A stretch of DNA of 64,000 bases from Marinilongibacter aquaticus. Lineage in GTDB: Bacteria > Bacteroidota > Bacteroidia > Cytophagales > Spirosomataceae. The notes beneath the pieces are model-generated. The model made no database searches and had not been told where the DNA came from. It saw only the letters and a list, made by a program, of their open reading frames with translations. Below, in pieces: positions 45,077 through 53,944 of this stretch. A program made the translations under genes and the position numbers. The stretch lies in contig NZ_CP083757.1 in assembly GCF_020149935.1 (NCBI RefSeq), positions 2,877,501 through 2,941,500 on the forward strand, given 5' to 3'. Numbering within the stretch: the stretch's first letter is position 1; each line of letters opens with the position of its first letter.

Positions 45077-46660
45077 ATGCTTTTAAAAAGTATTGAAAAA
45101 CTTATTCAAACTGCACCAGAAAAAGGGCTGGATGAAACCATAAATGAGTGGTTTACACCCATTTCGGATGCGTGGCAGAATATCGTGCTGTTCAGGATTT
45201 TTGATATCCCGTTTATTCTGATTCTGCTTGTAGGAGGAGCCCTTTTATTCACCGTTGTCTTTTCATTTATAAATCTCCGGCGTTTTCCGCTTGCCATTAA
45301 TATTGTAAGGGGAAAGTATGACGAAATTGAACAGGGAGGCGACCCTGTGACTACGCCAAACCTGAATGTTGTTGATGGAGATATCGTCGATACCATTCGT
45401 AAAGAAGGCCACGCTGGCGAAGTGAGCCACTTTCAGGCTTTGGCTACGGCCGTGTCGGGTACCGTGGGGCTTGGAAACATCGCGGGTGTTGCTTTGGCGA
45501 TTGCCTTGGGAGGTCCCGGAGCTACATTTTGGATGATCGTGTGTGGGTTATTGGGTATGTCGACCAAATTTGTGGAATGTACCCTCGGCGTGAAGTACAG
45601 AGATATGGGAAAGGACGGTACGGTTTACGGAGGGCCAATGTATTATTTGAAAAAAGGGTTTGATGATATTGGAAAAGCCGGCATAGGCAAAGCCTTGGCG
45701 GTTGTTTTTGCGGTATTGTGTATCGGAGCTTCTTTTGGCGGCGGCAATATGGCCCAATCGAATCAAGCGGCCTCGCAATTGGCTTCGCTTATGAATTTGG
45801 AAGGTGGAAGTGCAGGGACGATAATTGGTGTTTTCATCGCGTTCATTATTGGAATTGTCATCATTGGGGGTATTAAGCGTATCGCGAGCGTAACAGAAAA
45901 GATTGTGCCTTTTATGGCCATCATTTATGTAGCGGCTTGCCTTTTCATCATTTTTGCCCATTTCAGCTTTATTGATGATGCCTTTGCATTGATCTTTAAA
46001 AATGCGTTTACTCCCGAAGCCGGACTTGGCGGTATTTTCGGTGTGATGATAGTGGGTTTCCAAAGGGCTGCGTTTTCCAACGAGGCGGGAGCGGGCTCTG
46101 CATCCATTGCCCACTCGGCTGTGAAAACCAAATATCCTGCTTCTGAGGGTTTGGTTGCTCTTCTAGAACCTTTCATCGATACGGTGGTGATTTGTACAAT
46201 GACGGCCTTGGTAATTATCATTTACAATACGGGCAATGTGTTTGAATACGGAGTAGGTGAGGTGATCATCGATGGCCAGCCGGTTGAAGGGTCTGTGCTT
46301 ACATCCATGGCTTTTGCAGATGTGATTCCATGGTTTCCTTATATTCTCACTATCGCGATTGTGCTTTTCGCTATTTCCACAATGATTTCATGGTCGTACT
46401 ACGGTTTGCAAGCTTGGTTTTATTTGTTTGGTAAAAGCAAATTGGCAGACCTTTCTTATAAGATTTTGTTTTTGATCTTTATCGTGATTGGAGCCGCGGC
46501 CAACATGAGTGCAGTTTGGGGTTTTTCGGATGCTATGATTTTGGCTATGGTTTATCCCAACATGATCGGTTTGCTTATACTCTTCCCCAAAGTGAAGCAA
46601 GAACTGAACCGCTATTTGGATGCGATTGGCGTGAGCCGTTTTTTCAATAAAAAGGATTGA
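45077..46660 (+). CDS. AGCS-family sodium:alanine/glycine symporter
   Basis: The 527-residue protein has about 11 membrane helices and AGCS family motifs: ATAVSGTVGLGNIAGVALAIALGGPGATFWM, KFVECTLGVKYR, YGGPMYYL and GFQRAAFSNEAGAGSASIAHSA. It should couple uptake of alanine or glycine to sodium. It is convergent with the class IV aminotransferase gene; a long hairpin separates them. Confidence 0.92.
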   Translation: MLLKSIEKLIQTAPEKGLDETINEWFTPISDAWQNIVLFRIFDIPFILILLVGGALLFTVVFSFINLRRFPLAINIVRGKYDEIEQGGDPVTTPNLNVVDGDIVDTIRKEGHAGEVSHFQALATAVSGTVGLGNIAGVALAIALGGPGATFWMIVCGLLGMSTKFVECTLGVKYRDMGKDGTVYGGPMYYLKKGFDDIGKAGIGKALAVVFAVLCIGASFGGGNMAQSNQAASQLASLMNLEGGSAGTIIGVFIAFIIGIVIIGGIKRIASVTEKIVPFMAIIYVAACLFIIFAHFSFIDDAFALIFKNAFTPEAGLGGIFGVMIVGFQRAAFSNEAGAGSASIAHSAVKTKYPASEGLVALLEPFIDTVVICTMTALVIIIYNTGNVFEYGVGEVIIDGQPVEGSVLTSMAFADVIPWFPYILTIAIVLFAISTMISWSYYGLQAWFYLFGKSKLADLSYKILFLIFIVIGAAANMSAVWGFSDAMILAMVYPNMIGLLILFPKVKQELNRYLDAIGVSRFFNKKD

Positions 46661-46663
46661 TAT

Positions 46664-46704
46664 CCCAAAGCAACTGGGAGGCTTTTAGCCTGCCCAGCTT
46701 TGGG
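46664..46704. terminator. Bidirectional hairpin terminator overlapping the aminotransferase stop
   Basis: A nested inverted repeat runs CCCAAAG / CTTTGGG on the outside (46664-46670 with 46698-46704), then CTGGG / CCCAG and GGC / GCC inside, with a small AT-rich loop. It starts just after the AGCS stop, and the loop contains the minus-strand stop codon (46685-46687). It probably terminates both convergent genes. Confidence 0.65.
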
Positions 46705-47512
46705 TAAGAGCATTGAATTTTGCCAAAATAGAGTGGGTCTTCGGGCCCACTTTTCCTTGTCCGATCGTTTGATTGTCGATTTGGAAAATGCCTAAAACTT
46801 TCTTTGTGGAGGAGGTGGTGAAAACCTCTTCAGCTTGTAAAAGTTCTTGGAAAGTCACAGGCCTCTCTTCGATATTGAAATCGTCTTTGGCCAATTCGAG
46901 CACGGTTTTGCGGGTTATTCCGTGAAGGATATTCTCGCTTGGCGTGATCAGGCTATTGTTGTTGATCAAGAAAATATTGCTTCGGCTCAATTCGCTGATG
47001 TAGCCGTCTTTTACAAAGAGCACATCTTTCGATTCATTTTTGATCAACTCTGGGCGGATTTTCAGCAGGAATTTATAATCCGTCGATTTGATTTCGGGCA
47101 TATCGCGTAAATATTCGCGGCTTTCGACCTTAATTCCTTGGGTATATTCCTTTTCAGAAGGGTCGGAAATTTTCTCGGATAGAATGAAAAATGTGGGCTC
47201 TTCAGAACTGAGGCCGTCGAGGCTTATGCCGCCGGTAAGTACAAAGCGAATGGCACACTCCTTTTCGGGCGAAAGGCCTATCAATTCGGATACTATTTCT
47301 TGGGCTTTCTCTTTGGATATTGGCACAGAAATGCCTAATTTTTGGGCGGAGTTCGCAAACCTATTCCAATACCAATCCCATTGAAAAGGGGACTGGTTGT
47401 AAGTTCTAAAGTAATCGAATAAGCCATATCCGCGTAGAAGACCGAGTTCGTTGACGCCAATTTGTACTTCGTTGAAAGGTTTTATTTGGCCGTTTTTATA
47501 GCAATGATACAT
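46685..47512 (-). CDS. Class IV PLP-dependent aminotransferase / aminodeoxychorismate lyase-like
   Basis: The 275-residue fold-type IV enzyme has Lys147 as the likely PLP lysine (KSTDYKFLL). ELSRSNIFLINN provides the conserved cofactor-binding Glu region, and ITRKTVLELA binds the phosphate. Length fits PabC-like lyases and D-amino-acid or branched-chain aminotransferase relatives; sequence alone does not separate these. It stands alone on the minus strand, divergent from the DUF349 gene. Confidence 0.82.
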   Translation of the reverse strand: MYHCYKNGQIKPFNEVQIGVNELGLLRGYGLFDYFRTYNQSPFQWDWYWNRFANSAQKLGISVPISKEKAQEIVSELIGLSPEKECAIRFVLTGGISLDGLSSEEPTFFILSEKISDPSEKEYTQGIKVESREYLRDMPEIKSTDYKFLLKIRPELIKNESKDVLFVKDGYISELSRSNIFLINNNSLITPSENILHGITRKTVLELAKDDFNIEERPVTFQELLQAEEVFTTSSTKKVLGIFQIDNQTIGQGKVGPKTHSILAKFNALTQSWAG

Positions 47513-47667
47513 GAAGTATTTTTTGATATAAAGAAACGATTTTTTGAATCAACTTACCAAATGAGGGGGATACTAAATAGTATTTGCTTTGCATTCTACG
47601 AAAAAACTGCGAGTTTTACGGCTTACATAACCAAACAACCGTAGCCAAGTCAAATTAAATAAATAAC

Positions 47668-48945
47668 ATGGAGGGGGTAACTATTGAGAATGAATACGCT
47701 TACATAAAAGACGGTAAGGTATTTTTAAAAGGGTATATGGATATGCCCGAAAGACAAATTGGAGAAGTTAAACGCACGGAAGAAGAAGCTTTTCAATACT
47801 TTATCAATCGCTACGAAATTGCGGTTAAAAAAGTAGAACAACTTGAAGAAAGCATTGACGGAGCCCAAAACAAAGGTTCTTATTTGACCAAACTGATCCA
47901 GCTTCGCAAACGCTTGATGAATTTTGATGGGATTGGCGATTTCTTGCCTTTGCTCAAAAGGCTCGATATCAAAGAAGCCTATTTGAACGGGCTCATCGAA
48001 GTGAATCAGAAAAACAATTTCCGCATTAAGAATGAACTCCTACAGGAAGCCAAGAAGCTGAAAGACAGTACGGATTGGGGTCCTGTGTCGGATAAGCTTC
48101 AGGATATCCGTACTCGCTGGATTCGCACCGGCCCGGTATTCAAAGAGCAGAACGACGAAATGGAGCAGGAGTTCAAAGATTGTTTGGATACGTTTTATCA
48201 GAATAGAAAAACCTTCTACGACGAGCAAAACCGCATAATCGACGAGAATAAGGCTCAGTTTGAAGCCTTGATTCAAAAATCGCATGAACTGCATTCCCGC
48301 AGAGATTTGGACGAAGCTTTCGAAGACATGAAAGCCTATCAGAGAGAGTGGAAGAATGTGGGGCAGATTCCGCCGAAATTGCTCAAACACTTGTACCGAA
48401 ATTTCAAAAAGTCGAACTCGGCTTTTTACGATAAGTATTGCAGAATCAAGGGCATCAAAACCAGCCGAAGAGTTGATCCTCGCGTTGAAGCCCAGACCAA
48501 AATGATGAAGGAGGCCGAGCTTTTGGCCAGTGCCAAGAACGAAGCCATTTTCGATTCCACCACCAAAGCCAAGGTTTTGTTGAACCAATGGAAGAATATT
48601 CGTGTACCTTCACATTTGGCCGATCGCAATGTGGCTGAACGTTTCCGTTCGGCTTGCGACAAGATTTTCGAATTGAGCTACCTGATGAAGGTGGTCGGGC
48701 GTAAACACCCCACTTTCAGTTTCTTAGACGACGAGCAGAAGGAAATGGTGAAGTATCGCGAAATGGAAAACATTGTGCGTAGAGCCCGTACCGATCTCGA
48801 CGAATTGGAAATCAGTATGAACCACAGCCGTACTGGAGACAACGATATGGACAGAATGATGCTGAATAATTTGAAAACGCAAAAGCGTAAATTATTGATG
48901 AAAGAGGTCATTCTTGAAGAACTGAGAAGAGGGATAAATAGCTGA
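47668..48945 (+). CDS. DUF349-domain protein
   Basis: The 425-residue, highly charged and probably largely alpha-helical protein carries several DUF349 repeats (about 75 residues each, with W...I..PSHLADRNVAERFR-like cores). The family is widespread in Bacteroidota and its role is unknown to me. No signal or membrane helix is seen. It is followed after 8 bases by the membrane glycosyltransferase-like gene, but no common function is suggested. Confidence 0.85.
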   Translation: MEGVTIENEYAYIKDGKVFLKGYMDMPERQIGEVKRTEEEAFQYFINRYEIAVKKVEQLEESIDGAQNKGSYLTKLIQLRKRLMNFDGIGDFLPLLKRLDIKEAYLNGLIEVNQKNNFRIKNELLQEAKKLKDSTDWGPVSDKLQDIRTRWIRTGPVFKEQNDEMEQEFKDCLDTFYQNRKTFYDEQNRIIDENKAQFEALIQKSHELHSRRDLDEAFEDMKAYQREWKNVGQIPPKLLKHLYRNFKKSNSAFYDKYCRIKGIKTSRRVDPRVEAQTKMMKEAELLASAKNEAIFDSTTKAKVLLNQWKNIRVPSHLADRNVAERFRSACDKIFELSYLMKVVGRKHPTFSFLDDEQKEMVKYREMENIVRRARTDLDELEISMNHSRTGDNDMDRMMLNNLKTQKRKLLMKEVILEELRRGINS

Positions 48946-48953
48946 TCGCCATA

Positions 48954-50969
48954 ATGTTGACGATATTTTCCTCCTTGCTAATTTTGCTGTTTTTTTGGTT
49001 GATTCATAAAAGCAGTTTGTTCTTAACAAAGAGGCCGAGCGATTATTTCAATTATTGGTTTTTGCTGCTTGTCGCTCATGTGATACCCACGGGGTATTTG
49101 CTTTCGGCATTGAATAAAATTGACAAGCCTCTCTTTTGGGGCTTGTTTTTGCTTTTGTTTGGTGGACTTTCTTTTTTCTTCATCCAGAGAAATGCAGAAG
49201 CCCAGTACAAATCGGGCAGTATGCTTTTCAAAGCACTGAAGCAAAACTTTCTTGCCTTTTGGAATGGCTTGTCGAAACTGGAAAGGTGGCTTTTTGGCAG
49301 CTTATTGACCTTTCTGGCGGCTTGTTCGGGTATCAACATTTTGGTCATGTGCATCACCTACCCCAATGAATGGGATAGCATGACAGGCCATTTGGTCAAA
49401 TGTGCATATTATTTGCAAAATGGGAATATGGGGCGTGTGCACGGCACTACCTGGTCGATCGACTATTACCCAAACTCTTTGCCGACCTTACAAATATTGG
49501 GTTTTCATTTGATAGGCGAAAAGGGCTTTAAACTCATCCATTATGTTTCATATTGGGTTTTTGTGAGCACCACCTACAGCATTTCGAAAATATTGTTTTC
49601 GAATACAAAGGGGGCTGTTTTTGCAGCGATTGTTGCCGCATTGTTGCCTTCAGCTTTGATTCAGGCGGTGACGACAGAGACCGATATCGTGCAATCGGCC
49701 TATTTGGGCTTGGTCGTTTGGGCCCTGCTGATGGTGTACAAGACCTTGAACTGGAAAAACATTTCGTTGCTTGTGTTGGCTGTCTCGGTATGGATGTCGC
49801 ACAAAATAACTTTCTTGCTCATTGGTCCCGCAGTTGCGGTCTTGCTTGTTTTTTTGTTGTTCAAAAGAACTGAGCTTTGGTCGAAAGTCCTTCCCACTTT
49901 GGGCTTGTTTTTGATAGGCGTGGCTGTGTTTGTTTTACCAAACGGATATTTGGGAAACTTGAAAGAGGCCGATCATTTTAGTTTGGGAGCCTTGTCGGCC
50001 CCACCCGAAATGATGAAATGGCACGGGATTGAGTCGTATTCGACACACGACAAGCTGAAGAATTTTGCCTTGAATGGCTTGCGGTATTCGTCCGATTTTC
50101 TGCAATTGGATGGCATTCGCAATACGGAATGGGGACAAAAAGTGAATGAAGCTTTTCGTTTTTTACCGAATAAATTGTTTTCTCGTTTCAATTTGGAAAG
50201 AAAGGAGTTTTGGGTGGTTTACCCTTTTGAAACGATGGGGAATTCACGCCTGCATTTCTACAAAGAGCGGCCGTATTGGGGTATTGTCAGTTTCGTGTTG
50301 GTTTTGCCTATAGTTTTGTGGCTTGTATTCGACTTTTTCAGGAAAAGGGAATCGCGAGAAGCCTTGCTTTTGCCCTGTGTTTTTGTTGTGGCGGCGGCTA
50401 TGCACTTTATGTCATTGTGTTATTCGGCTCCTTACGATCCCATCAAAGGGCGGTATTTTATGAATATGGCGGTTTGGTGTGTACCCTTGCTGGCGTATTT
50501 TTTCGTGAAAAAACGAGGGCTTAAGTTTCTGCTGGCCTGCGGTTTTGTGATTGGCATAACGGCTGTTCTGACCTTGAGTCACAGAGGCTTGTACCCTTTA
50601 GTTGGCGAGAATAGTGTGTTCAAACTAAACCGAATTGAGCAATTAAATGTTACACGTCCAGAAGGCACAGAAGCATACGCGAATTTCGATAAGCTCGTGC
50701 CCGAAGATGCGGTAGTGGCTTTGGGAACACAGCAAGAGCACGAAGACTATGTATATCCATTATGGGGCAGGCATTTCAAACGTACACTGATTCCTATTCA
50801 TCCGTTCCGCTCACCGGTGAAACCCGTTCCGAAAGAAGCCGATTTCTTGATTTACTCGGAAGGCGTTTTGCCTTATCAAGAAGGAGACATTCAATTGAAC
50901 AAGGGCAATCAAATAAACGACACGCCCGTGCCCGAAAGCCGTTTCTATCTGAGAAAGCTGAAGGACTGA
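48954..50969 (+). CDS. Large polytopic membrane protein, GT-C-like glycosyltransferase
   Basis: The 671-residue protein has roughly 12 membrane helices and a soluble C-terminal part (about 560-671). A first outer loop with acidic residues (YPNEWDSMTGHLVK near 140-150), then WSIDYYPNSLPTLQIL, is typical of GT-C enzymes that use polyprenyl-phosphate sugars. I cannot place it in a numbered family. It starts the plus-strand set that continues with the acyl carrier protein gene, although a -7 box separates them. A role in decorating a lipid or glycan outside the inner membrane is an inference. Confidence 0.6.
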   Translation: MLTIFSSLLILLFFWLIHKSSLFLTKRPSDYFNYWFLLLVAHVIPTGYLLSALNKIDKPLFWGLFLLLFGGLSFFFIQRNAEAQYKSGSMLFKALKQNFLAFWNGLSKLERWLFGSLLTFLAACSGINILVMCITYPNEWDSMTGHLVKCAYYLQNGNMGRVHGTTWSIDYYPNSLPTLQILGFHLIGEKGFKLIHYVSYWVFVSTTYSISKILFSNTKGAVFAAIVAALLPSALIQAVTTETDIVQSAYLGLVVWALLMVYKTLNWKNISLLVLAVSVWMSHKITFLLIGPAVAVLLVFLLFKRTELWSKVLPTLGLFLIGVAVFVLPNGYLGNLKEADHFSLGALSAPPEMMKWHGIESYSTHDKLKNFALNGLRYSSDFLQLDGIRNTEWGQKVNEAFRFLPNKLFSRFNLERKEFWVVYPFETMGNSRLHFYKERPYWGIVSFVLVLPIVLWLVFDFFRKRESREALLLPCVFVVAAAMHFMSLCYSAPYDPIKGRYFMNMAVWCVPLLAYFFVKKRGLKFLLACGFVIGITAVLTLSHRGLYPLVGENSVFKLNRIEQLNVTRPEGTEAYANFDKLVPEDAVVALGTQQEHEDYVYPLWGRHFKRTLIPIHPFRSPVKPVPKEADFLIYSEGVLPYQEGDIQLNKGNQINDTPVPESRFYLRKLKD

Positions 50970-50995
50970 AAAGCTGCGATTTGAACCTTTTTGAT

Positions 50996-51003
50996 TAATT
51001 TTG
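50996..51003 (+). promoter_or_regulatory. Candidate -7 box for the acyl-carrier-protein gene cluster
   Basis: TAATTTTG is an exact TAnnTTTG match 25 bases before the ACP ATG at 51029. A TTG lies too close upstream (12 bases) to be a normal -33 element. It suggests that the set 51029-57431 can be transcribed on its own. Confidence 0.45.
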
Positions 51004-51028
51004 TCAACGAATAGTAAAACCTCTTTAA

Positions 51029-51259
51029 ATGGATCAAAACGAATTTATTCAACTTTTTGCCGAACAGTTTGACGAAACCGAACCCGATGAGTTTACGCCC
51101 GAAACGGAATTCAGAAGCTTGGAAGAATGGGACTCGATGGTGGCTCTTATGATTATCGCGATGGTAGACGAAGAGTACAATGTGAAGATTAGCGGAGATG
51201 ATATTCGCAATTCCAATACCATATCTGACTTGATGAAGGTGGTCGAATCTAAAAAATAG
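51029..51259 (+). CDS. Stand-alone acyl/peptidyl carrier protein
   Basis: The 76-residue acidic protein is predicted to form the four-helix carrier fold. The phosphopantetheine attachment site is Ser36 in EEWDSMVAL. This differs from the DSLD/DSLS context of housekeeping AcpP and resembles dedicated carriers in secondary or glycan pathways. It lies 3 bases before the first KASIII-like gene, so it is very likely the carrier for those enzymes. The acyl group is unknown. Confidence 0.88.
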   Translation: MDQNEFIQLFAEQFDETEPDEFTPETEFRSLEEWDSMVALMIIAMVDEEYNVKISGDDIRNSNTISDLMKVVESKK

Positions 51260-51262
51260 AAT

Positions 51263-52315
51263 ATGGCTTTTCTTGAAATCCCCAATGTGCGAATAAAAGG
51301 AATGGCGGCCACTTTGCCCGCCAACCGCAAAGACAATTTGACGGATCCATTGGTGCAGGACGGAGAGAAAATCTTGAAAAATACGGGCATTCAGTATCGG
51401 CATGTGGCTTCAGAAACGCTTTGTGCTTCCGATCTTTGTGAAGATGCGGCAAAACGCGTGTTGCAAGGTTTGGGTTGGGAGCCCGAATCGGTAGATTGCC
51501 TCGTATTTGTGCGTCAAACCCCCGACTATATTTTACCCGCAACGGCGGTCTTGCTCCAAGATAGGCTGGGTTTACCCACCACCTCATATGCAATTGATCT
51601 GGCCATGGGCTGCAGTGGCTATGTTTTTGGGCTGAGCAACATTGCGGCTTTGATGCAAACGGGCAGCTTCAAAAGAGGGCTGCTGTTGGTAGGAGATACC
51701 ATTTCGCGAACCTGCTCGCCCAATGACAAAAGCACTTATCCGCTTTTTGGCGATGCGGGAACGGCGACTGCATTGGAATTTGATGAAACTGCAGCCAATT
51801 TGAAGTTTAGTTTTGGCACAGATGGTGCGGGAAAAGATGCGATAATTATTCCAGATGGAGGCTCGCGGAATCCGTTTACGGTTGATTCTTTGAAAGAAGA
51901 AACGATCGAAGAAGGCATTGTGCGATCAAAGCTGCAATTGGTGTTGGATGGGATGGACGTGTTTTCTTTTGGCATCAGCAAAGGGCCAAAGAGCGTGAAA
52001 GAGTTGGCAGAACATTTCGAACTGGATTTGGAAAAGGTGGATAATTTTATTTTTCATCAAGCCAACCTTTTCATGAATGAAAAGATTAGGAAAAAACTAA
52101 AAATCGAAGAGGATAAGGTGCCGTATTGCCTGCAAAAGTTCGGGAACACCAGCTGTGCCACCATTCCACTCACAATGATTTCTGAGCGTGCCGAAATTTT
52201 GAAAAATGCCGAGCAAACACACGTGGCCTGTGGCTTTGGTGTGGGCCTGTCTTGGGCTTCGGTATATTTTGAAACCTCAAAATTGGTCGTTTCGGAAATT
52301 GGGTTTATAAATTAA
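51263..52315 (+). CDS. 3-oxoacyl-ACP synthase III-like thiolase-fold enzyme (copy 1)
   Basis: The 350-residue product has the complete KASIII triad: Cys117 (MGCSGYVFGL), His265 (FHQANLF) and Asn295 (FGNTSCA). The C-terminal GFGVGLSWASV loop is intact. FabH-type enzymes condense an acyl-CoA with malonyl-ACP; homologues in special pathways can instead make esters or start unusual chains. It is unlikely to be the main FabH, because it lies with a paralogue and a private carrier protein. Confidence 0.88.
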   Translation: MAFLEIPNVRIKGMAATLPANRKDNLTDPLVQDGEKILKNTGIQYRHVASETLCASDLCEDAAKRVLQGLGWEPESVDCLVFVRQTPDYILPATAVLLQDRLGLPTTSYAIDLAMGCSGYVFGLSNIAALMQTGSFKRGLLLVGDTISRTCSPNDKSTYPLFGDAGTATALEFDETAANLKFSFGTDGAGKDAIIIPDGGSRNPFTVDSLKEETIEEGIVRSKLQLVLDGMDVFSFGISKGPKSVKELAEHFELDLEKVDNFIFHQANLFMNEKIRKKLKIEEDKVPYCLQKFGNTSCATIPLTMISERAEILKNAEQTHVACGFGVGLSWASVYFETSKLVVSEIGFIN

Positions 52316-52320
52316 AAGTC

Positions 52321-53307
52321 ATGAACACTGCATACCTCAAAGCTGTTTCGTATTATTTGCCCGAAAGGGTAATGACGAATGCCGAACTGGTTCGGGAGTT
52401 TCCTGAGTGGACTGTAGAAAAGGTGGCGAAAAAGGTGGGGATAGACCAAAGGCACATTTCGGCAGAAGACGAATTTGTGTCGGATATGGCGGTGAAAGCG
52501 GCCGAAAAATTATTTGAAGAGCATAAAATCGACCGCAATGTGGTGGATTTTGTCATGCTTTGTACGCAAAGTCCAGACTACTTTCTGCCCACTACGGCTT
52601 GCATAGTGCAAGACCGCTTGGGCTTGCCCACTTCCGCAGGAGCCATCGATTACAACCAGGGCTGTTCGGGTTATGTGTATGGTTTGGCAATGGCCAAGGG
52701 CTTGGTCTCGGCAGGAATTGCCCAGAATATTTTGCTCATTACGTCCGAAGTTTATTCAAAGCACATACATAAAAGCGATAAAGGAAACCGCACGATTTTT
52801 GGAGATGCGGCTTCGGCTTCTTTGATCTCAACCGAAGGTTTGGCCGAAATCGGTCAATTTGAACTGGGGAGTGACGGGAGTGGTTTTGAAAACTTGATCG
52901 TCAAAAATGGAGCAATGAAATCACCGAAGAAGTCGGCGGCTGAAGCCGAAGATATGGACGATTTCTTGTATATGAACGGCTCGGCCATTTTCAATTTCAC
53001 AATCGACGCCGTACCGGGTTTGGTGGAGAATACCTTGAAAAAGAATGGGGTTTCTGAAGTGGATGAAATGGATTGGTTTGTTTTTCATCAAGCCAATGCC
53101 TTTATGTTGAATCACTTGCGGAAAAGAGTGGGCATCGATAGCGAACAGTTTTTGATGCATATGCAGGCATGCGGAAATACAGTATCGGCTACTCTGCCGA
53201 TTGTTTTGAAAAACCATTGGGAACGTTTTCGTTCTGGCCAGAAAGTCATGTTGGTCGGTTTTGGTGTCGGGTATTCTTGGGGAGGAACAGTACTAAGCTT
53301 TAAATAA
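52321..53307 (+). CDS. 3-oxoacyl-ACP synthase III-like thiolase-fold enzyme (copy 2)
   Basis: The 328-residue paralogue of the preceding gene also has a complete triad: Cys115 (QGCSGYVYGL), His256 (FHQANAF) and Asn286 (CGNTVSA). The two copies share many landmark motifs (QTPDY or QSPDY, QDRLGLPT, GCSGYV) but differ in the region between about residues 140 and 230, where KASIII substrate pockets and dimer contacts lie. Two active copies side by side suggest two condensation steps or a heterodimer with different acyl preferences. Confidence 0.88.
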   Translation: MNTAYLKAVSYYLPERVMTNAELVREFPEWTVEKVAKKVGIDQRHISAEDEFVSDMAVKAAEKLFEEHKIDRNVVDFVMLCTQSPDYFLPTTACIVQDRLGLPTSAGAIDYNQGCSGYVYGLAMAKGLVSAGIAQNILLITSEVYSKHIHKSDKGNRTIFGDAASASLISTEGLAEIGQFELGSDGSGFENLIVKNGAMKSPKKSAAEAEDMDDFLYMNGSAIFNFTIDAVPGLVENTLKKNGVSEVDEMDWFVFHQANAFMLNHLRKRVGIDSEQFLMHMQACGNTVSATLPIVLKNHWERFRSGQKVMLVGFGVGYSWGGTVLSFK

Positions 53308-53308
53308 C

Positions 53309-53941
53309 ATGAAAGGATTGGTCATTATTGGTGCCCGCGGTTTTGGCCGAGAGGTATACGATCTCGCAAAAAACACGCTGGCGTATAAAAACGGAGAATA
53401 CCGGATAAAGGGTTTTCTCGACGACAAAGAAGATGCCTTGGCCGCCTACAGCGGATATCCACCAATTCTATCCTCTGTAGAAGAGTACAAAATCGAAGAA
53501 GGCGATGTGTTTGCCTGTGCGTTGGGTGCGGTGCAGCCGAAAAAAAAGTATGCGAAAATTATCCTCAATAAAGGCGGGAAATTTCTGAATCTGGTGGATC
53601 AGCAGGCCAAGGTAAGTTCAGATATCTCGGAATTGCAGGGCGTTTTGATTTTTGCCTTTTCTTTTGTTTCAGTCGATGTCGAACTTTCCAATTTTGTCAC
53701 TTTGCAGCCCTATTCTTGCCTTGGGCACGATTCGAAAGTAGGAGCTTGGTCGCACATCAGTTCATATGCCACCATTACGGGTTTTGTAGAGCTCGAAGAA
53801 GAAGTGATGTTGCAAACAGCCGCAAAGGTTGTACCAAAGAAGAAAATAGGAAGGGGGGCTATGGTTGGAGCAGATTCTTTGGTAATTAAAAATGTAAAAC
53901 CCGGCCAGTCTGTGTTTGGCAGCCCGGCACGTCCAATGTAA
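53309..53941 (+). CDS. NeuD/PglD-like sugar O/N-acyltransferase
   Basis: The 210-residue product has a small N-terminal Rossmann-like PglD_N domain (LVIIGARGFGREVYDL) and a C-terminal left-handed beta-helix with hexapeptide repeats ending in VFGSPARPM. Family members transfer acetyl or longer acyl groups to amino sugars or sialic acids. Next to a carrier protein and condensing enzymes, it is a candidate for transferring the acyl group made by those enzymes onto a sugar. It starts one base after the previous stop. Confidence 0.82.
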   Translation: MKGLVIIGARGFGREVYDLAKNTLAYKNGEYRIKGFLDDKEDALAAYSGYPPILSSVEEYKIEEGDVFACALGAVQPKKKYAKIILNKGGKFLNLVDQQAKVSSDISELQGVLIFAFSFVSVDVELSNFVTLQPYSCLGHDSKVGAWSHISSYATITGFVELEEEVMLQTAAKVVPKKKIGRGAMVGADSLVIKNVKPGQSVFGSPARPM

Positions 53942-53944
53942 TTT

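Noticed and set aside
50981-51003. Complete TTG/-7 promoter before the ACP gene
   Set aside because: The TTG is only 12 bases from the -7 box, too close for a -33 element; only the -7 box is kept as a candidate.
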